Of a stretch of 64,000 nt of DNA, positions 36,560-47,205 are shown in pieces. The stretch comes from Salvelinus alpinus (Eukaryota; Chordata; Actinopteri; Salmoniformes; Salmonidae), in contig NC_092094.1 in NCBI RefSeq assembly GCF_045679555.1, positions 12,905,612 to 12,969,611 of the forward strand, in the 5' to 3' direction. Made by a program: the position numbers and the translations under genes. Position 1 is the first letter of the stretch. The number at the start of each line of letters is the position of its first letter. Under the pieces are notes generated by a model. The model made no database searches. It was not told the DNA's origin and was given only the letters and a program-made list of their open reading frames with translations.

Positions 36560-37096
36560 CTCCCAGCCAAAGCTGGGATGCGTTCGAGCCATCATTCTCT
36601 GATTGGCTTCCTGTCAGGCGGCAGGACCGACTGCCGCTGGGGACATGCTGTTGGAGTCCGTACGGCCAACGGGATTTTCAGTGCATCGCGCCGACAGTAA
36701 CAAACATCTCTCTAGTAAGAAGAAGGGCGGGGGTGTATGTTTCATAACGACTCATGGTGTAATTGTAACAACATACAAGAACTCAAGTCCTTTTGTTCAC
36801 CTGACCTAGAATTCCACACAATCAAATGCCGACCGTGTTATCTCCCAAGAGAACTCTCCTCGGTTATTGTCACGGCCATGTATATCCCCCCGCAAGCGGA
36901 TACCAAGACGGCCATCAAGGAACTTCACTGCAAACTGAAAACCATATATCCTGAGGCTGCATTTATTGTGGCTGGGGATTTTAACAAAGCTAATCTGAGA
37001 ACAAGGCTACCTAAATTCTATCAGTATATTGATTGCAGTACACGAGCGAGTAACACACTCGACCCCTGCTACTCTAATTTCCGCGATGCATACAAG
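36560..37096 (+). mobile_element. Jockey-like LINE, endonuclease part (outermost layer of a nest)
   Basis: Plus-strand frames 36603-36809 and 36737-37165 give HRADSNKHLSSKKKGGGVCF, VIVTAMYIPPQADTKTAIKE, FIVAGDFNKANLR and NTLDPCYSNFRDAYK, i.e. an APE endonuclease with one frameshift. It stops at 37096 where an LTR begins. The RT part of the same family, same strand, resumes at about 42368. Confidence 0.85.
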
Positions 37097-37127
37097 TGTC
37101 ACGCCCTTAGTTATCTATGTTTTATTT

Positions 37128-40100
37128 ATTTATTTATTGACTTTTTATTTTATTTATTTATTTAACCTTTATTTAACCAGGTAGGCAAATTGAGAACACG
37201 TTCTCATTTACAATTGCGACCTGGCCAAGATAAAGCAAAGCAGTTCGACACATACAACAACACATAGTTACACATGGAGTAAAACAAACATATAGTCAAT
37301 AATACAGTGAAAAAAAAAATAAGTCTATATACAATGTGAGCAAGTGAGGTGAGATAAGGGAGGTGAAGGCAAACAAATATATGTATAAATAAATAAAAAT
37401 ATAAAAGGCCATGGAGGCGAAGTGAGTACAACACAGCAAGTAAAATAAAAAAATAAAAAAACAATGGAATGGTTGGTTTGCAGTGGAAGAAAGTGCAAAG
37501 TAGAGACAGAAATAATGGGGTGCAAAGGAGCAAAATAAATAAATAAATAAATACAGTAGGTAAAGAGGTAGTTGTTTGGGCTAAATTGTAGATGGGTTAT
37601 GTACAGGTGCAGTAATCTATGAGCTGCTCTGACAGCTGGTGCTTAAAGCTAGTGAGGGAGATAGGTGTTTCCAGTTTCAGAGATTTTTGTAGTTCGTTCC
37701 AGTCATTGGCAGCAGAGAACTGGAAGGAGAGGCGTCCAAAGGAAGAATTGGTTTTGGGGGTGACTAGAGAGATATACCTGCTGGAGCGCGTGCTACAGGT
37801 AGGTGCTGCTATGGTGACCAGCGAGCTGAGATAAGGGGGGACTTTACCTAGCAGGGTCTTGTAGATGACCTGGAACCAGTGGGTTTGGCGACGAGTATGA
37901 AGCGAGGGCCAGCCAACGAGAGTGTACAGGTCGCAGTGGTGGGTAGTATATGGGGCTTTGGTGACAAAACGGATGGCACTGTGATAGACTGCATCCAATT
38001 TATTGAGTAGGGTTTTGGAGGCTATTTTGTAAATGACATCACCGAAGTCGAGGATTGGTAGGATGGTCAGTTTTACAAGGGTATGTTTGGCAGCATGAGT
38101 AAAGGATGCTTTGTTGCGGAATAGGAAGCCAATTCTAGATTTGACTTTGGATTGGAGATGTTTGATGTGAGTCTGGAAGGAGAGTTTACAGTCTAACCAG
38201 ACACCTAGGTATTTGTAGGTGTCCACATATTCTAAGTCAGAGCCGTCCAAAGTAGTGATGTTGGACAGGCGGGCAGGAGCAGGCAGCGATCGGTTGAAGA
38301 GCATGCATTTGGTTTTACTTGTATTTAAGAGCAGTTGGAGGCCACGGAAGGAGAGTTGTATGGCATTGAAGCTCGCCTGGAGGGTTGTTAACACAGTGTC
38401 AAAAGAAGGGCCAGAAGTATACAGAATAGTGTCGTCTGCGTAGAGGTGGATCAGAGAATCACCAGCAGCAAGAGCGACATCATTGATGTAAACAGAGAAG
38501 AGAGTCGGTCCAAGAATTGAACCCTGTGGCACCCCCATAGAGACTGCCAGAGGCCCGGACAACAGACCCTCCGATTTGACACACTGAACTCGATCAGAGA
38601 AGTAGTTGGTGAACCAGGCGAGGCAATCATTAGAGAAACCAAGGCTGTCGAGTCTGCCAATGAGGATGTGGTGATTGACAGAGTCAAAGGCCTTGGCCAG
38701 GTCAATGAATACGGCTGCACAGTATTGTTTCCTATCGATGGCGGTTACGATATCGTTTATGACCTTGAGCGTGGCTGAGGTGCAGCCATGACCAGCTCTG
38801 AAACCAGATTGCATTGCGGAGAAGGTGTGGTGGGATTCGAAATGGTCGGTAATCTGTTTGTTGACTTGGCTTTCGAAGACCTTAGAAAGGCAGGGTAGGA
38901 TAGATATAGGTCTGTAGCAGTTAGGGTCAAGGGTGTCCCCCCCTTTGAAGAGGGGGATAACCGCAGCTGCTTTCCAATCTTTGGGGATCTCAGACGACAC
39001 GAAAGAGAGGTTGAAGAGGCTAGTAATAGGGGTGGCAACAATTTCAGCAGATAGTTTTAGAAAGAAAGGGTCCAGATTATCTAGCCCGGCTGATTTGTAA
39101 GGGTCCAGATTTTGCAGCTCATTTAGAACATCAGCTGACTGTATTTGGGAGAAAGAGAAATGGGGAAGGCTTGGGCGAGTAGCAGAGGGGAGGGCAGTGC
39201 TGTTGTCCGGGGTAGGGGTAGCCAGGTGGAAAGCATGGCCAGCCGTAGAAAAATGCTTATTGAAATTCTCAATTATAGTGGATTTGTCGGTGGTGACAGT
39301 GTTTCCTATCTTCAGAGCGGTTGGAAGCTGGGAGGAGGTGTTCTTATTCTCCATGGACTTTACGGTGTCCCAGAACTTTTTTGAATTTGTGTTGCAGGAA
39401 GCAAATTTCTGCTTGAAATAGCTAGCCTTGGCTGTTCTAACTGCCTGTGTATATTGGTTTCTGGCTTCCCTGAAAAGTTGCATATCACGGGGGCTGTTCG
39501 ATGCTAATGCAGAACGCCATAGGATGTTTTTCTGTTGGTTAAGGGCAGTCAGGTCAGGAGAGAACCAAGGGCTATATCTGTTCCTGGTTCTAAATTTCTT
39601 GAATGGGGCATGCTTATTCAAGATGGTGAGGAAGGCATTTTTAAAAAATGACCAGGCATCCTCTACTGACGGGATGAGATCAATATCCTTCCAGGATACC
39701 CCGGCCAGGTCGATTAGAAAGGCCTGCTCGCTGAAGTGTTTCAGGGAGCGTTTGACAGTGATGAGTGGAGGTCGTTTGACCGCTGACCCATTACGGATGC
39801 AGGCAATGAGGCAGTGATCGCTGAGATCTTGGTTGAAAACAGCAGAGGTGTATTTGGAGGGCAAGTTTGTTAGGATGATATCTATGAGGGTACCCGTGTT
39901 TACGGAATTGGGGTGGTACCTGGTAGGTTCATTGATAATTTGTGTGAGATTGAGGGCATCAAGCTTAGATTGTAGGGTGGCTGGGGTGTTGAGCATGTTC
40001 AAATTTAGGTCGCCTAGCAGCACGAGCTCTGAAGATAGATGGGGGGCAATCAGTTCACATATAGTGTCCAGAGCACAGCTGGGGGCAGAGGGTGGTCTAT

Positions 40101-40754
40101 AGCAGGCGGCAACGGTGAGAGACTTGTTTTTAGAGAGGTGGATTTTTAAAAGTAGAAGTTCAAATTGTTTGGGAACAGACCTGGATAGTATAACAGAACT
40201 CTGCAGGCAGTCTTTGCAGTAGATTGCAACACCGCCCCCTTTGGCCATTCTATCTTGTCTGAAAATCTTGTAATTGGGGATGAAAATGTCTGAATTTTTG
40301 GTGGTCTTTCTAAGCCAGGATTCAGACACGGCTAAAACATCCGGGTTGGCAGAGTGTGCTAAAGCAGTGAACAAAACAAACTTAGGGAGGAGGCTTCTAA
40401 TGTTAACATGCATGAAGCCAAGGCTATTACGGTTACAGAAGTCATCAAAAGAGAGCGCCTGGGGAATAGGAGTGGAGCCAGGTACTGCAGGGCCTGGATT
40501 CACCTCTACATCACCAGAGGAACAGAGGAGGAGTAGGATAAGGGTACGGCTAAAAGCTATGAGAATTGGTCGCCTAGAGCTACTAGAGCAGAGAGTAAAA
40601 GGAGGTTTCTGGGGGCGATAAAATAGTTTAAAGGAATAATGTACAGACAAAGGTATGGTAGGATGTGAATACAGTGGAGGTAAACCTAGGTATTGAGTGA
40701 TGATGAGAGAGATATTGTCTCTAGAAACATCATTGAACTAGGGTTGACTAGGGT
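37128..40754 (-). mobile_element. L2-like LINE with uninterrupted ORF2, inserted in an LTR
   Basis: A minus-strand element of about 3.6 kb: short 5' UTR (40754-40651), the ORF at 37597-40650, a 3' UTR and a taaataaataaa-type tail at 37110-37155. It splits the LTR that starts at 37097. Two 5'-truncated relatives lie at 15.2 and 17.1 kb. Confidence 0.9.
37597..40650 (-). CDS. LINE ORF2: 2A-like leader, APE endonuclease, reverse transcriptase
   Basis: 1017 codons without interruption. Residues 36-45 are hydrophobic and are followed at 46-54 by GDVEVNPGP, which fits the 2A consensus D(V/I)ExNPGP. An APE-type endonuclease follows (FMHVNIRSLLPK, AVSESWL, GGGVAIYCKDC, LLGDLNLNML, SDHCLI). The RT is next: NCYRPISILPCLSKVFE, QSGFRAGHGCTSATLKV, FIDLAKAFDSVNHHIL, GVPQGSILGPTLFSVYIND and YADDTILY with the catalytic DD. 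Family knowledge: the product nicks target DNA and primes reverse transcription there. The ORF may still be translatable; whether the element is mobile cannot be judged. The CR1/L2 placement is by motif style only. Confidence 0.93.
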   Translation of the reverse strand: MSVHYSFKLFYRPQKPPFTLCSSSSRRPILIAFSRTLILLLLCSSGDVEVNPGPAVPGSTPIPQALSFDDFCNRNSLGFMHVNIRSLLPKFVLFTALAHSANPDVLAVSESWLRKTTKNSDIFIPNYKIFRQDRMAKGGGVAIYCKDCLQSSVILSRSVPKQFELLLLKIHLSKNKSLTVAACYRPPSAPSCALDTICELIAPHLSSELVLLGDLNLNMLNTPATLQSKLDALNLTQIINEPTRYHPNSVNTGTLIDIILTNLPSKYTSAVFNQDLSDHCLIACIRNGSAVKRPPLITVKRSLKHFSEQAFLIDLAGVSWKDIDLIPSVEDAWSFFKNAFLTILNKHAPFKKFRTRNRYSPWFSPDLTALNQQKNILWRSALASNSPRDMQLFREARNQYTQAVRTAKASYFKQKFASCNTNSKKFWDTVKSMENKNTSSQLPTALKIGNTVTTDKSTIIENFNKHFSTAGHAFHLATPTPDNSTALPSATRPSLPHFSFSQIQSADVLNELQNLDPYKSAGLDNLDPFFLKLSAEIVATPITSLFNLSFVSSEIPKDWKAAAVIPLFKGGDTLDPNCYRPISILPCLSKVFESQVNKQITDHFESHHTFSAMQSGFRAGHGCTSATLKVINDIVTAIDRKQYCAAVFIDLAKAFDSVNHHILIGRLDSLGFSNDCLAWFTNYFSDRVQCVKSEGLLSGPLAVSMGVPQGSILGPTLFSVYINDVALAAGDSLIHLYADDTILYTSGPSFDTVLTTLQASFNAIQLSFRGLQLLLNTSKTKCMLFNRSLPAPARLSNITTLDGSDLEYVDTYKYLGVWLDCKLSFQTHIKHLQSKVKSRIGFLFRNKASFTHAAKHTLVKLTILPILDFGDVIYKIASKTLLNKLDAVYHSAIRFVTKAPYTTHHCDLYTLVGWPSLHTRRQTHWFQVIYKTLLGKVPPYLSSLVTIAAPTCSTRSSRYISLVTPKTNSSFGRLSFQFSAANDWNELQKSLKLETPISLTSFKHQLSEQLIDYCTCT

Positions 40755-41048
40755 GGGTATGCTAGTTTTGTCCTGTCTAGGTTTTTTGTATATCAAGGGG
40801 TTTTGTAGGTCTAGGTATATATATATATATGTCTATGGTGGCCTGATATGGTTCCGAATCAGAGGCCGCTGTTTATCGTTGTCTCTGATTGGGGACCATA
40901 TTTAGGTAGCCATTTTCCCTTGGGTATTTGTGGGTTCTCGTCTATGTGTAGTTGCCTGTCAGCACTCATTTTGTATAGCTTCACGGTTCGTTTTGTTATT
41001 TTGTTTGTTTTGTTCAGTGTTCTTTCTTTTAATAAAGAAGAATGTACG

Positions 41049-41145
41049 CATACCACGCTGCGCCTTGGTCTCCTCCTTTTGACGGCCGTGACACACAGCA
41101 CATACCACGCTGCGCCTTGGTCTCCTCCTTTTGACGGCCGTGACA
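41049..41145. repeat. Tandem duplication of the LTR end (45-bp unit)
   Basis: cataccacgctgcgccttgg through gacggccgtgaca occurs at 41049-41093 and, identically, at 41101-41145, separated by cacagca. The LTR boundary is therefore present twice. Confidence 0.85.
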
Positions 41146-41589
41146 GAAGAACCCACCATAAAAGGACCAAGCAGCGTGTTCAGGAGGAGCAGACAGCATG
41201 GACATGGGACGAGATTTTGTACGGTAAAGGATCCTGGACGTGGGAGGAAATATTGTCAGGAGAGGATCGCCTACCATGGAGGCAGGTGGAGATAGCACGG
41301 GATGAAAGGCGACGATATGAGGGGACACGTTTAGCACGGAAGCCGGAGAGGCAGCCCCAATATTTTTTTTGGGGCGGGCACACGAGGAGATTGGCTGAGT
41401 CAGGTTGGAGACATGAGCCAACTCCTCGTGCTTACAATGGGGAGCGTGTGACTGGTCAGGCACCGTATTTTGCAGAAATGCGCGCGGTGTCTCCAGTTCC
41501 CATTCATAGCCCGGTGCGCTCTATTCCAGCTCCTCGCATTTGCCGGGCTAGAATGGGCATCTAGCCAGGACGCATTGAGCCAGCTCTAC

Positions 41590-42330
41590 GTTCCAGATCT
41601 CCAATGCGTCTCCACGGCCCAGTGTATCCTGTGCCTCTTCCCAGCACTCGCCCTGAGGTGCGTGTCCCCAGCCCGGTACCACCAGTGCCGGCACCACGCA
41701 CCAGGACTCCAGTGCGCCTCCAGAGTCCAGTACGTCCTGGTCCTGCTTCTCGCACTCGCCTTGAGGTGTGTGTCCTCAGCCCGGTACCACCAGTTCCGGC
41801 ACCATGCATCAGGCCTCCAGTACGCTTCCACAATCCAGTACGGCCTGTGCCTCTTCCCTGCACTCGCCCTGAGGTGCGTGTCCTCAGCCCGGTACAACCA
41901 GTTCCGGCACCACGCACCAGGCCTCCAGTGCGCTTCCATAGACCAGAGCTTCCGGCGACAGTACCCAGTTCAGAGCTTCCGGCGACAGTACCCAGTCCAG
42001 AGCTTCCGGCAACAGTACCCAGTCCAGCGCTTCCGGCGACGTTTCACAGTCCGGAACCTCCAACGACGTTTCACAGTCCGGAACCTCCAACGACGGGCCA
42101 CAGTTCCGGAACCTAAACGACGATCCCCAGTCCGGGGCCTCCAGCGACGATCCCCAGTCCGGGGGCCTCCAGCGACGATCCCCAGTCCGGTGTCTCCAGC
42201 GACGATCCCCGGCCCGGGGTCTCCAGCGAGGGTCTACGGTCCGGGGCCTCCGGCGATGATCCGCGGTCCAGGGACTCCGGCGATGATCCGCAGTCCAGGG
42301 CCTCCGGCGTGGTGGAGTCGCGAAGTGGAG
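41590..42330. repeat. Proline-rich coding-type repeat region of the LTR element
   Basis: Units around ccggtaccaccag, tccagtgcgcctcc and cactcgccctgaggtgcgtg recur at about 120 bp. From 41940 a shorter unit follows (agcttccggcgacagtaccc plus agtccag, then variants). The frames 41470-42366 and 41604-42116 stay open through it, and the second one is rich in PSP and PVRP blocks. No known fold. Confidence 0.7.
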
Positions 42331-42367
42331 TCGCAATTCAACGGCTCAAACACGAGACATATGTGAC

Positions 42368-44002
42368 AGGGTCTACAGACAATCACAGATTACAAAAGGA
42401 AAATCAGCCCCGTCGCGGACATCGACGTCTTGCTCCCAGACAAATTAAACTTCTTTGCGTGCTTTGAGGACACTACAGTGCCACCAACACGGCCCGCTAC
42501 CAAAGACTGTGTGCTCTTTTTCTCTGTGGCCGAATTGAGTAAAACGTTTAAATGTGTTAACCCTCGCAGGGCTGCTGGCCCAGACGGCATCCCTAGCCGC
42601 ATCCTCAGAGCATGCTCAGAGCAGCTGGCTGGTGTGTCAAGATGGCCACCATTGTTCCTGTTCCCAAGAAAGCTAAGGTAACTGAACTGAATGACTAGCT
42701 TCTGTCATCATGAAGTGCTTTGAGAGACTAGTCAAGGATCATATCACCTCTACCCTACCTGTCACCCTAGACCCACTTCAATTTGCTTACTGCCCCAATA
42801 GGTCAACAGATGATGCAATCGCCACACAAGGGTGCGTTCTCAGCCCTCTCCTGTACTCCCTGTTCACCCATGAGTGCGTGGCCATGCACGCCTCCAACTC
42901 AATCATCAAGTTTGCAGACGACACTAAAGTGGTAGGCTTGATTACCAACAAGGACGAGACAGCCTACAGGGAGGAGGTGAGGGCCCTCGGAGTGTGGTGT
43001 CAGGAAAATAACTTCTCACTCAATGTCAGCAAAACAAAAGAGATGATAGTGGACTTCAGGAAACAGCAAAGGGAGCACCCCCTATCCACATCGACGGGAC
43101 AGCAGTGGAGAAGGTGAAAAGTTTTAAGTTCCTCTGTGTACATTTCACCGACAAACTGAAATTGTCCATGCACAGACAGTGTGGTGAAGAAGGTGCAACA
43201 GTGCCTCTTCAACCTCAGGAGGCTGAACAAATTTGGCTTGTCACCGAAAACACTCACTAACTTTTACAGGTGCACAATTGAGAGCATCCTGTCGGGCTGT
43301 ATCACTGCCTGGTACGGCAACTGCACCGCCCACAACTGCAGGGCTCTCCAGAGGGTGGTGCGGTCTGCACAACGTATCACCGTGGGCAAGCTACCTGCCC
43401 TCCAGGACACCTACAACACCCGATGTCACAGGAAGGCAAAAAAGATCATCAAGGACAATAACCACCCGAGCCACTACCTGTTCACCCCGCTTCCATCCAG
43501 AAGGCGAGGTCAGTACAGGTGCATCAAAGCTGGGACAGAGAGATTGAAAAACAGCTTCTATCTCAAGGCCATCAGATTGTTAAACAGCCACCACTAGCAC
43601 AAGGAGGCGGCTGCCTACCTACAGACTTGCTATCATTGGCCACTTTAATAAATGGAACACTAGTCACTTTAATAATGCCACTTTAATATTAAGAATGTTT
43701 ACATATCTCGCATTACTCATCTCATATGTATATACTGTATCCGTCACTATCTATTCTTTACTATCTATTGCGTCTTAGCTGCTCTGTCACTGCTCATCCA
43801 TATATTTTATACCTATATATTCTCATCCCATTCCTTTACTAGATTGTGTGTATTAGGTTTTGTTGTGGAATTTTTCAGATATTAGGTTTTGTTGTGGAAT
43901 TGTTAGACATTACCTGTTAGATACTGCTGCACTGTTGGATCTAGAAGCACAACAAGACCCGGGGGGCAGAAGCTGGAGATGGACGGCTGTCTGAGAGAAC
44001 TC
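42368..44002 (+). mobile_element. Jockey-like LINE, RT part and 3' UTR
   Basis: Plus-strand blocks: VNPRRAAGPDGIPSRIL at about 42560, [20 protein letters not shown] and [11 protein letters not shown] from 42710, [28 protein letters not shown] (catalytic ADD), [18 protein letters not shown], and 43181-43597 ending IRLLNSHH. Parts of the RT fingers are deleted and two frameshifts are visible. This is the continuation of, or a second copy of, the LINE at 36560-37096. Confidence 0.87.
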
Positions 44003-44800
44003 AAATCAAATCAAAGTATATTTGTCACGTGAGCCGAATACAACAGTGAAATGCTTACTTACAAGCCCTAACCAACAGTGACATTTTTAAGTAAAAAATA
44101 GGTATTAGGTAAACAATAGATAAGTAAAGAAAAAAAAAAAAACTGGGAAAATAACAGTAGCGAGGCTATATACAGGTGGTACCAGTATAGAGTCAATGTG
44201 CGGGGGCACCGGTTAGTCTGGCTAATTGAGGTAATATGTACATGAATGTATAGTTGAAGTGACTATGCATAAATGATAAACAGAGAGTCGCAGCAGCGTA
44301 AAAGAGGGGGTTGTCGGGTGGTGGGACACAATGCAAATAGTCCGGGTAGCCAATGTGCGGGGGCACCAGTTAGTCGGGCTAATTGAGGTAATATGTACAT
44401 GAATGTAAAGTTAAAGTGACTATGCATAGATGATAAACAGAGAGCAGCAGCAGTGTAAAAGAGCGGGACACAATGCAAATAGTCCTGGTAGCCATTTGAT
44501 TACCTGTTCAGGAGTCTTATGGCTTCGGGGTAAAAGCTGTTGAGAAGCGTTTTGGTCCTAGACTTGGCGCTCTGGTACCGCTTGCCATGCGGTAGCAGAG
44601 AGAACAGCCTATGACTGGGGTGGCTGGGGTCTTTGACAATTTTAGGGCCTTTCTCTGACACTGCCTGGTGTAGAGGTCCTGGATGGCAGGCAGCTTAGCC
44701 CCAGTGATGTAGTGGGCCGTACGCACTACCCTCTGTAGTGCCTTGCGGTCGGAGGCCGAGTAGTTGCCGGCAGTGATGCAACCAGTCAAAATGCTCTCTA
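44003..44800 (-). mobile_element. Jockey-like LINE 3' part, with tandem 3' UTR duplication
   Basis: The minus-strand remnant 44517-44789 has TGCITAGNYSASDRKALQRV and [20 protein letters not shown]. In the 3' UTR a block of about 155 bp (aatgtgcgggggcaccggtt ... agtccgggtagcc) is present twice in tandem between about 44197 and 44493. Confidence 0.83.
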
Positions 44801-44802
44801 AT

Positions 44803-45058
44803 TATCAAAATCCAGAAAAGAGACGTTAAATTCTACAATCACCTAACAGGAAGTGATTCTCAAACCTTCCATAACAAAATCCTTACCTTCAGAGAAATGA
44901 CCCTGGAGAAGAGCCCCCTAAGCAAGCTGGTCCTGGGGCTCTGTTCACAAACACAAACAGACCCCACAGAGCCCCAGGACAGCAACACAATTAGACCCAA
45001 CCAAATCATAAGAAAAGTTACAATATACAAAAAAACTGAGCAAACTACAATGCTATTT
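44803..45058 (+). mobile_element. LINE fragment, left of a hAT insertion
   Basis: Contains gagaagagccccctaagcaa, gctggtcctggggctctgtt and the ctgagcaaactacaatgcta stretch of a salmonid LINE coding region. It ends inside that stretch. The matching 3' end is at 46809-47205 on the same strand. Confidence 0.6.
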
Positions 45059-46808
45059 GGCATTGTCTCCCTCAATCCGTGCAATGGCTACTGCTATAGA
45101 TTTCAGGAGTTTCAGGCTGCTTACCATTCTCTCCCAAAATACATCATCCAGGAGGATCCTCTTGATGGGGCTGTCCATATCAGCAGACTGTGATATGGCC
45201 ATTTCTTGGAGGGACTCCTTCCCCTCCAGGAGACTGTCAAACATGATGACACCACCCCAATGGGTGTTGCTGGGCAGCTTCAATGTGGTGCTCTTATTCT
45301 TCTCACTTTGCTTGGTGAGGTAGTTTGCTGCAATAACTTGATGACCCTTCACATACCTAACCATTTATTTGACTATCTTGTAGAGTGTATCTATTGTTTT
45401 CAGTGCCATGATGTCCTTGAGGTGCAAATGATTCAATGCATGAGCAGCACAGCCAAAGGTGTGATGTGATGGTAGGACTCCTATACTTTAGACCAAGCAG
45501 CCTTCATGTTCGCAGCATTGTCTGTCACCAGTGCAAATACCTTCTGTGTTCCAAGGTCTGTGTTCCAAGGTCATCAAGGCCTTCAGCTCATCTGCAATGT
45601 AGAGACCGCTGTGTCTGTTGTCCCTTGTGTCTATGCTCTTGTAGAATAGTGGTTGAGGGGTGGAGATGATGTAGTTAATTATTCCTTGCCCACGAATATT
45701 CGACCACTCATCAGAGACGATTGCAATACAGTCAGCATTCTCTATGATTTGCTTGACCTTCCCTTGAACTCTGTTGAACTCTGCATCCAGCAAATGAGTA
45801 GATAAAGCATGTCTGGTTGGAGGGGTGTATGCTGGGCAAAGAACATTCAGAAATTTCTTCCAATACACATTGCCTGTGAGCATCAGAGGTGAACCAGTTG
45901 GATACACAGCTCGAGCAAGACATTCATCAGCATTTCTCTGACTACGTTCCTCCATTGAGTCAAAAAAACTTCCGATTCCAGGAGGACCATGAGCTGTTGC
46001 TATCGATAAGGTGCCTGATTCATAATTTTCACATTGAACAGAAGTAGAGGGACTTTTATCAGAGGTTGCTTGTTGTGAGCGCTGAGGGAACTTTATGCAC
46101 TTGGCCAGATGATTCTGCATCTTTGTTGCATTCTTCACATATGATTTCGCCCAGTATTTGCAAATATACACAGCTTTTCCTTCTATTTTAGCTGCAGTGA
46201 AATGTCTCCACACATCAGATAGAAAAAGTTCACATCAGAAAAAATAGTTTAAAAAAAACAAATACAATTCCATGTACAGATAAATAGTTAAGCAGTTAGA
46301 TTAAACAACTCCTTTGTAAAATAAATGTTTTAAAATGAAACATGTATGGAAACAGGTGAATTAACACTCTTCAGTTAGCAGGCTCAAGCAAGTTAAAACC
46401 CACATGGTAGCAAAAACTAATTAGCAGTAATTGTTAAGAAGTTATAACTGATTTAAACACACTTGGCTGTAAGCTACTATTTCCTTGCTAACACAAAATC
46501 ATGTACGGCATATAACATATATTCACCCCACCCAGTATTGTAATCAAAACTTACCAGAAAGCAGGTAGTCCTTGGCTCAGACAGTGTTGTACATCACAGC
46601 TGTACATGTGATGGAAGAATGCACTGTGCATGCAGAGGGTTGCAATTCCATTGTATTGGGGATTAGTTAAATCAAAATAGGCCACAAGACCTATAAGCTA
46701 ACTTTTTGGATGAATTTCAGCAAAATTCCCAGGCTTAACTTCCCATGGAAAATTTTCTGACATTTTTTGGAAATTTACTGGAAGGTTTCCGACCCTTTGC
46801 AACCCTTA
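45059..46808 (-). mobile_element. hAT transposon remnant with BED finger and transposase N-terminal part
   Basis: The minus-strand frame 46213-45488 begins with a BED-type finger (WRHFTAAKIEGKAVYICKYW, MQNHLAKCIKFP), then YWKKFLNVLCPAYTPPTRHA and IVSDEWSNIRGQGIINYII with the first catalytic Asp region. The frame 45364-45053 continues with EMVRYVKGHQ-like and LLDDVFWERMVSSLKLLK sequence. About 45365-45487 is frameshifted. The right terminus (ggttgcaaagggtcggaaac on the minus strand) is present; the other end is lost at 45059. Confidence 0.83.
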
Positions 46809-47205
46809 GAGACACACATTTCCCTCAGATTACACACCCACAAAGAATTCGAAAACAAATGAAATTTTGATAAACTCCCATATCTATTGGGTGAAATACC
46901 ACAGCAGCAAGATTTGTGACCTGTTGCCACAAGAAAAGGGCAACCAGTGAAGAGCAAACACCATTTTAAATACAACCTATTATGTTTAGTTATTTTCCCT
47001 TTTGTACTTTAATTTAATTTGCACATCATTACAACACTGTATATAGACATAATATGGCATTTGAAATGTCTTTATTATTATGGAACTTCTTTTGGAGTTG
47101 AATATTTACTGTACATTTTGTTAACATTTCACTTTTGTTTATTATCTATTTCACTTGCTTTGGCAATGTAAACATATGTTTCCCATGCCAATAAAGGCTG
47201 CATTG
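46809..47205 (+). mobile_element. LINE 3' end
   Basis: Contains acacatttccctcagattac, cagcaagatttgtgacctgt and tgccacaagaaaagggcaac, then a 3' UTR ending cccatgccaataaaggctgc. It lies directly right of the hAT remnant, consistent with one LINE split by it with loss of interior sequence. Confidence 0.65.

Larger units (their letters stand above)
37097..42367 (+). mobile_element. LTR element (5' LTR split by a LINE; 3' LTR missing)
   Basis: The LTR starts tgtcacgcccttagttatct at 37097, is interrupted from about 37128 to 40754, and resumes as ttttgtcctgtctaggtttt through tctatggtggcctgatatgg to gacggccgtgaca near 41093 or 41145. The interior frame to 41564 encodes acidic/tryptophan blocks (TAWTWDEILYGKGSWTWEEI, RRRYEGTRLARKPERQPQYF), then a proline-rich repeat region. 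No RT or integrase is seen, and no 3' LTR copy is present before the jockey-like LINE resumes. Confidence 0.75.

Noticed and set aside
41470-42366. 298-codon plus-strand ORF as a host protein gene
   Set aside because: It lies across the tandem repeat interior of an LTR element; alternative frames on both strands are equally open, and there is no family resemblance.
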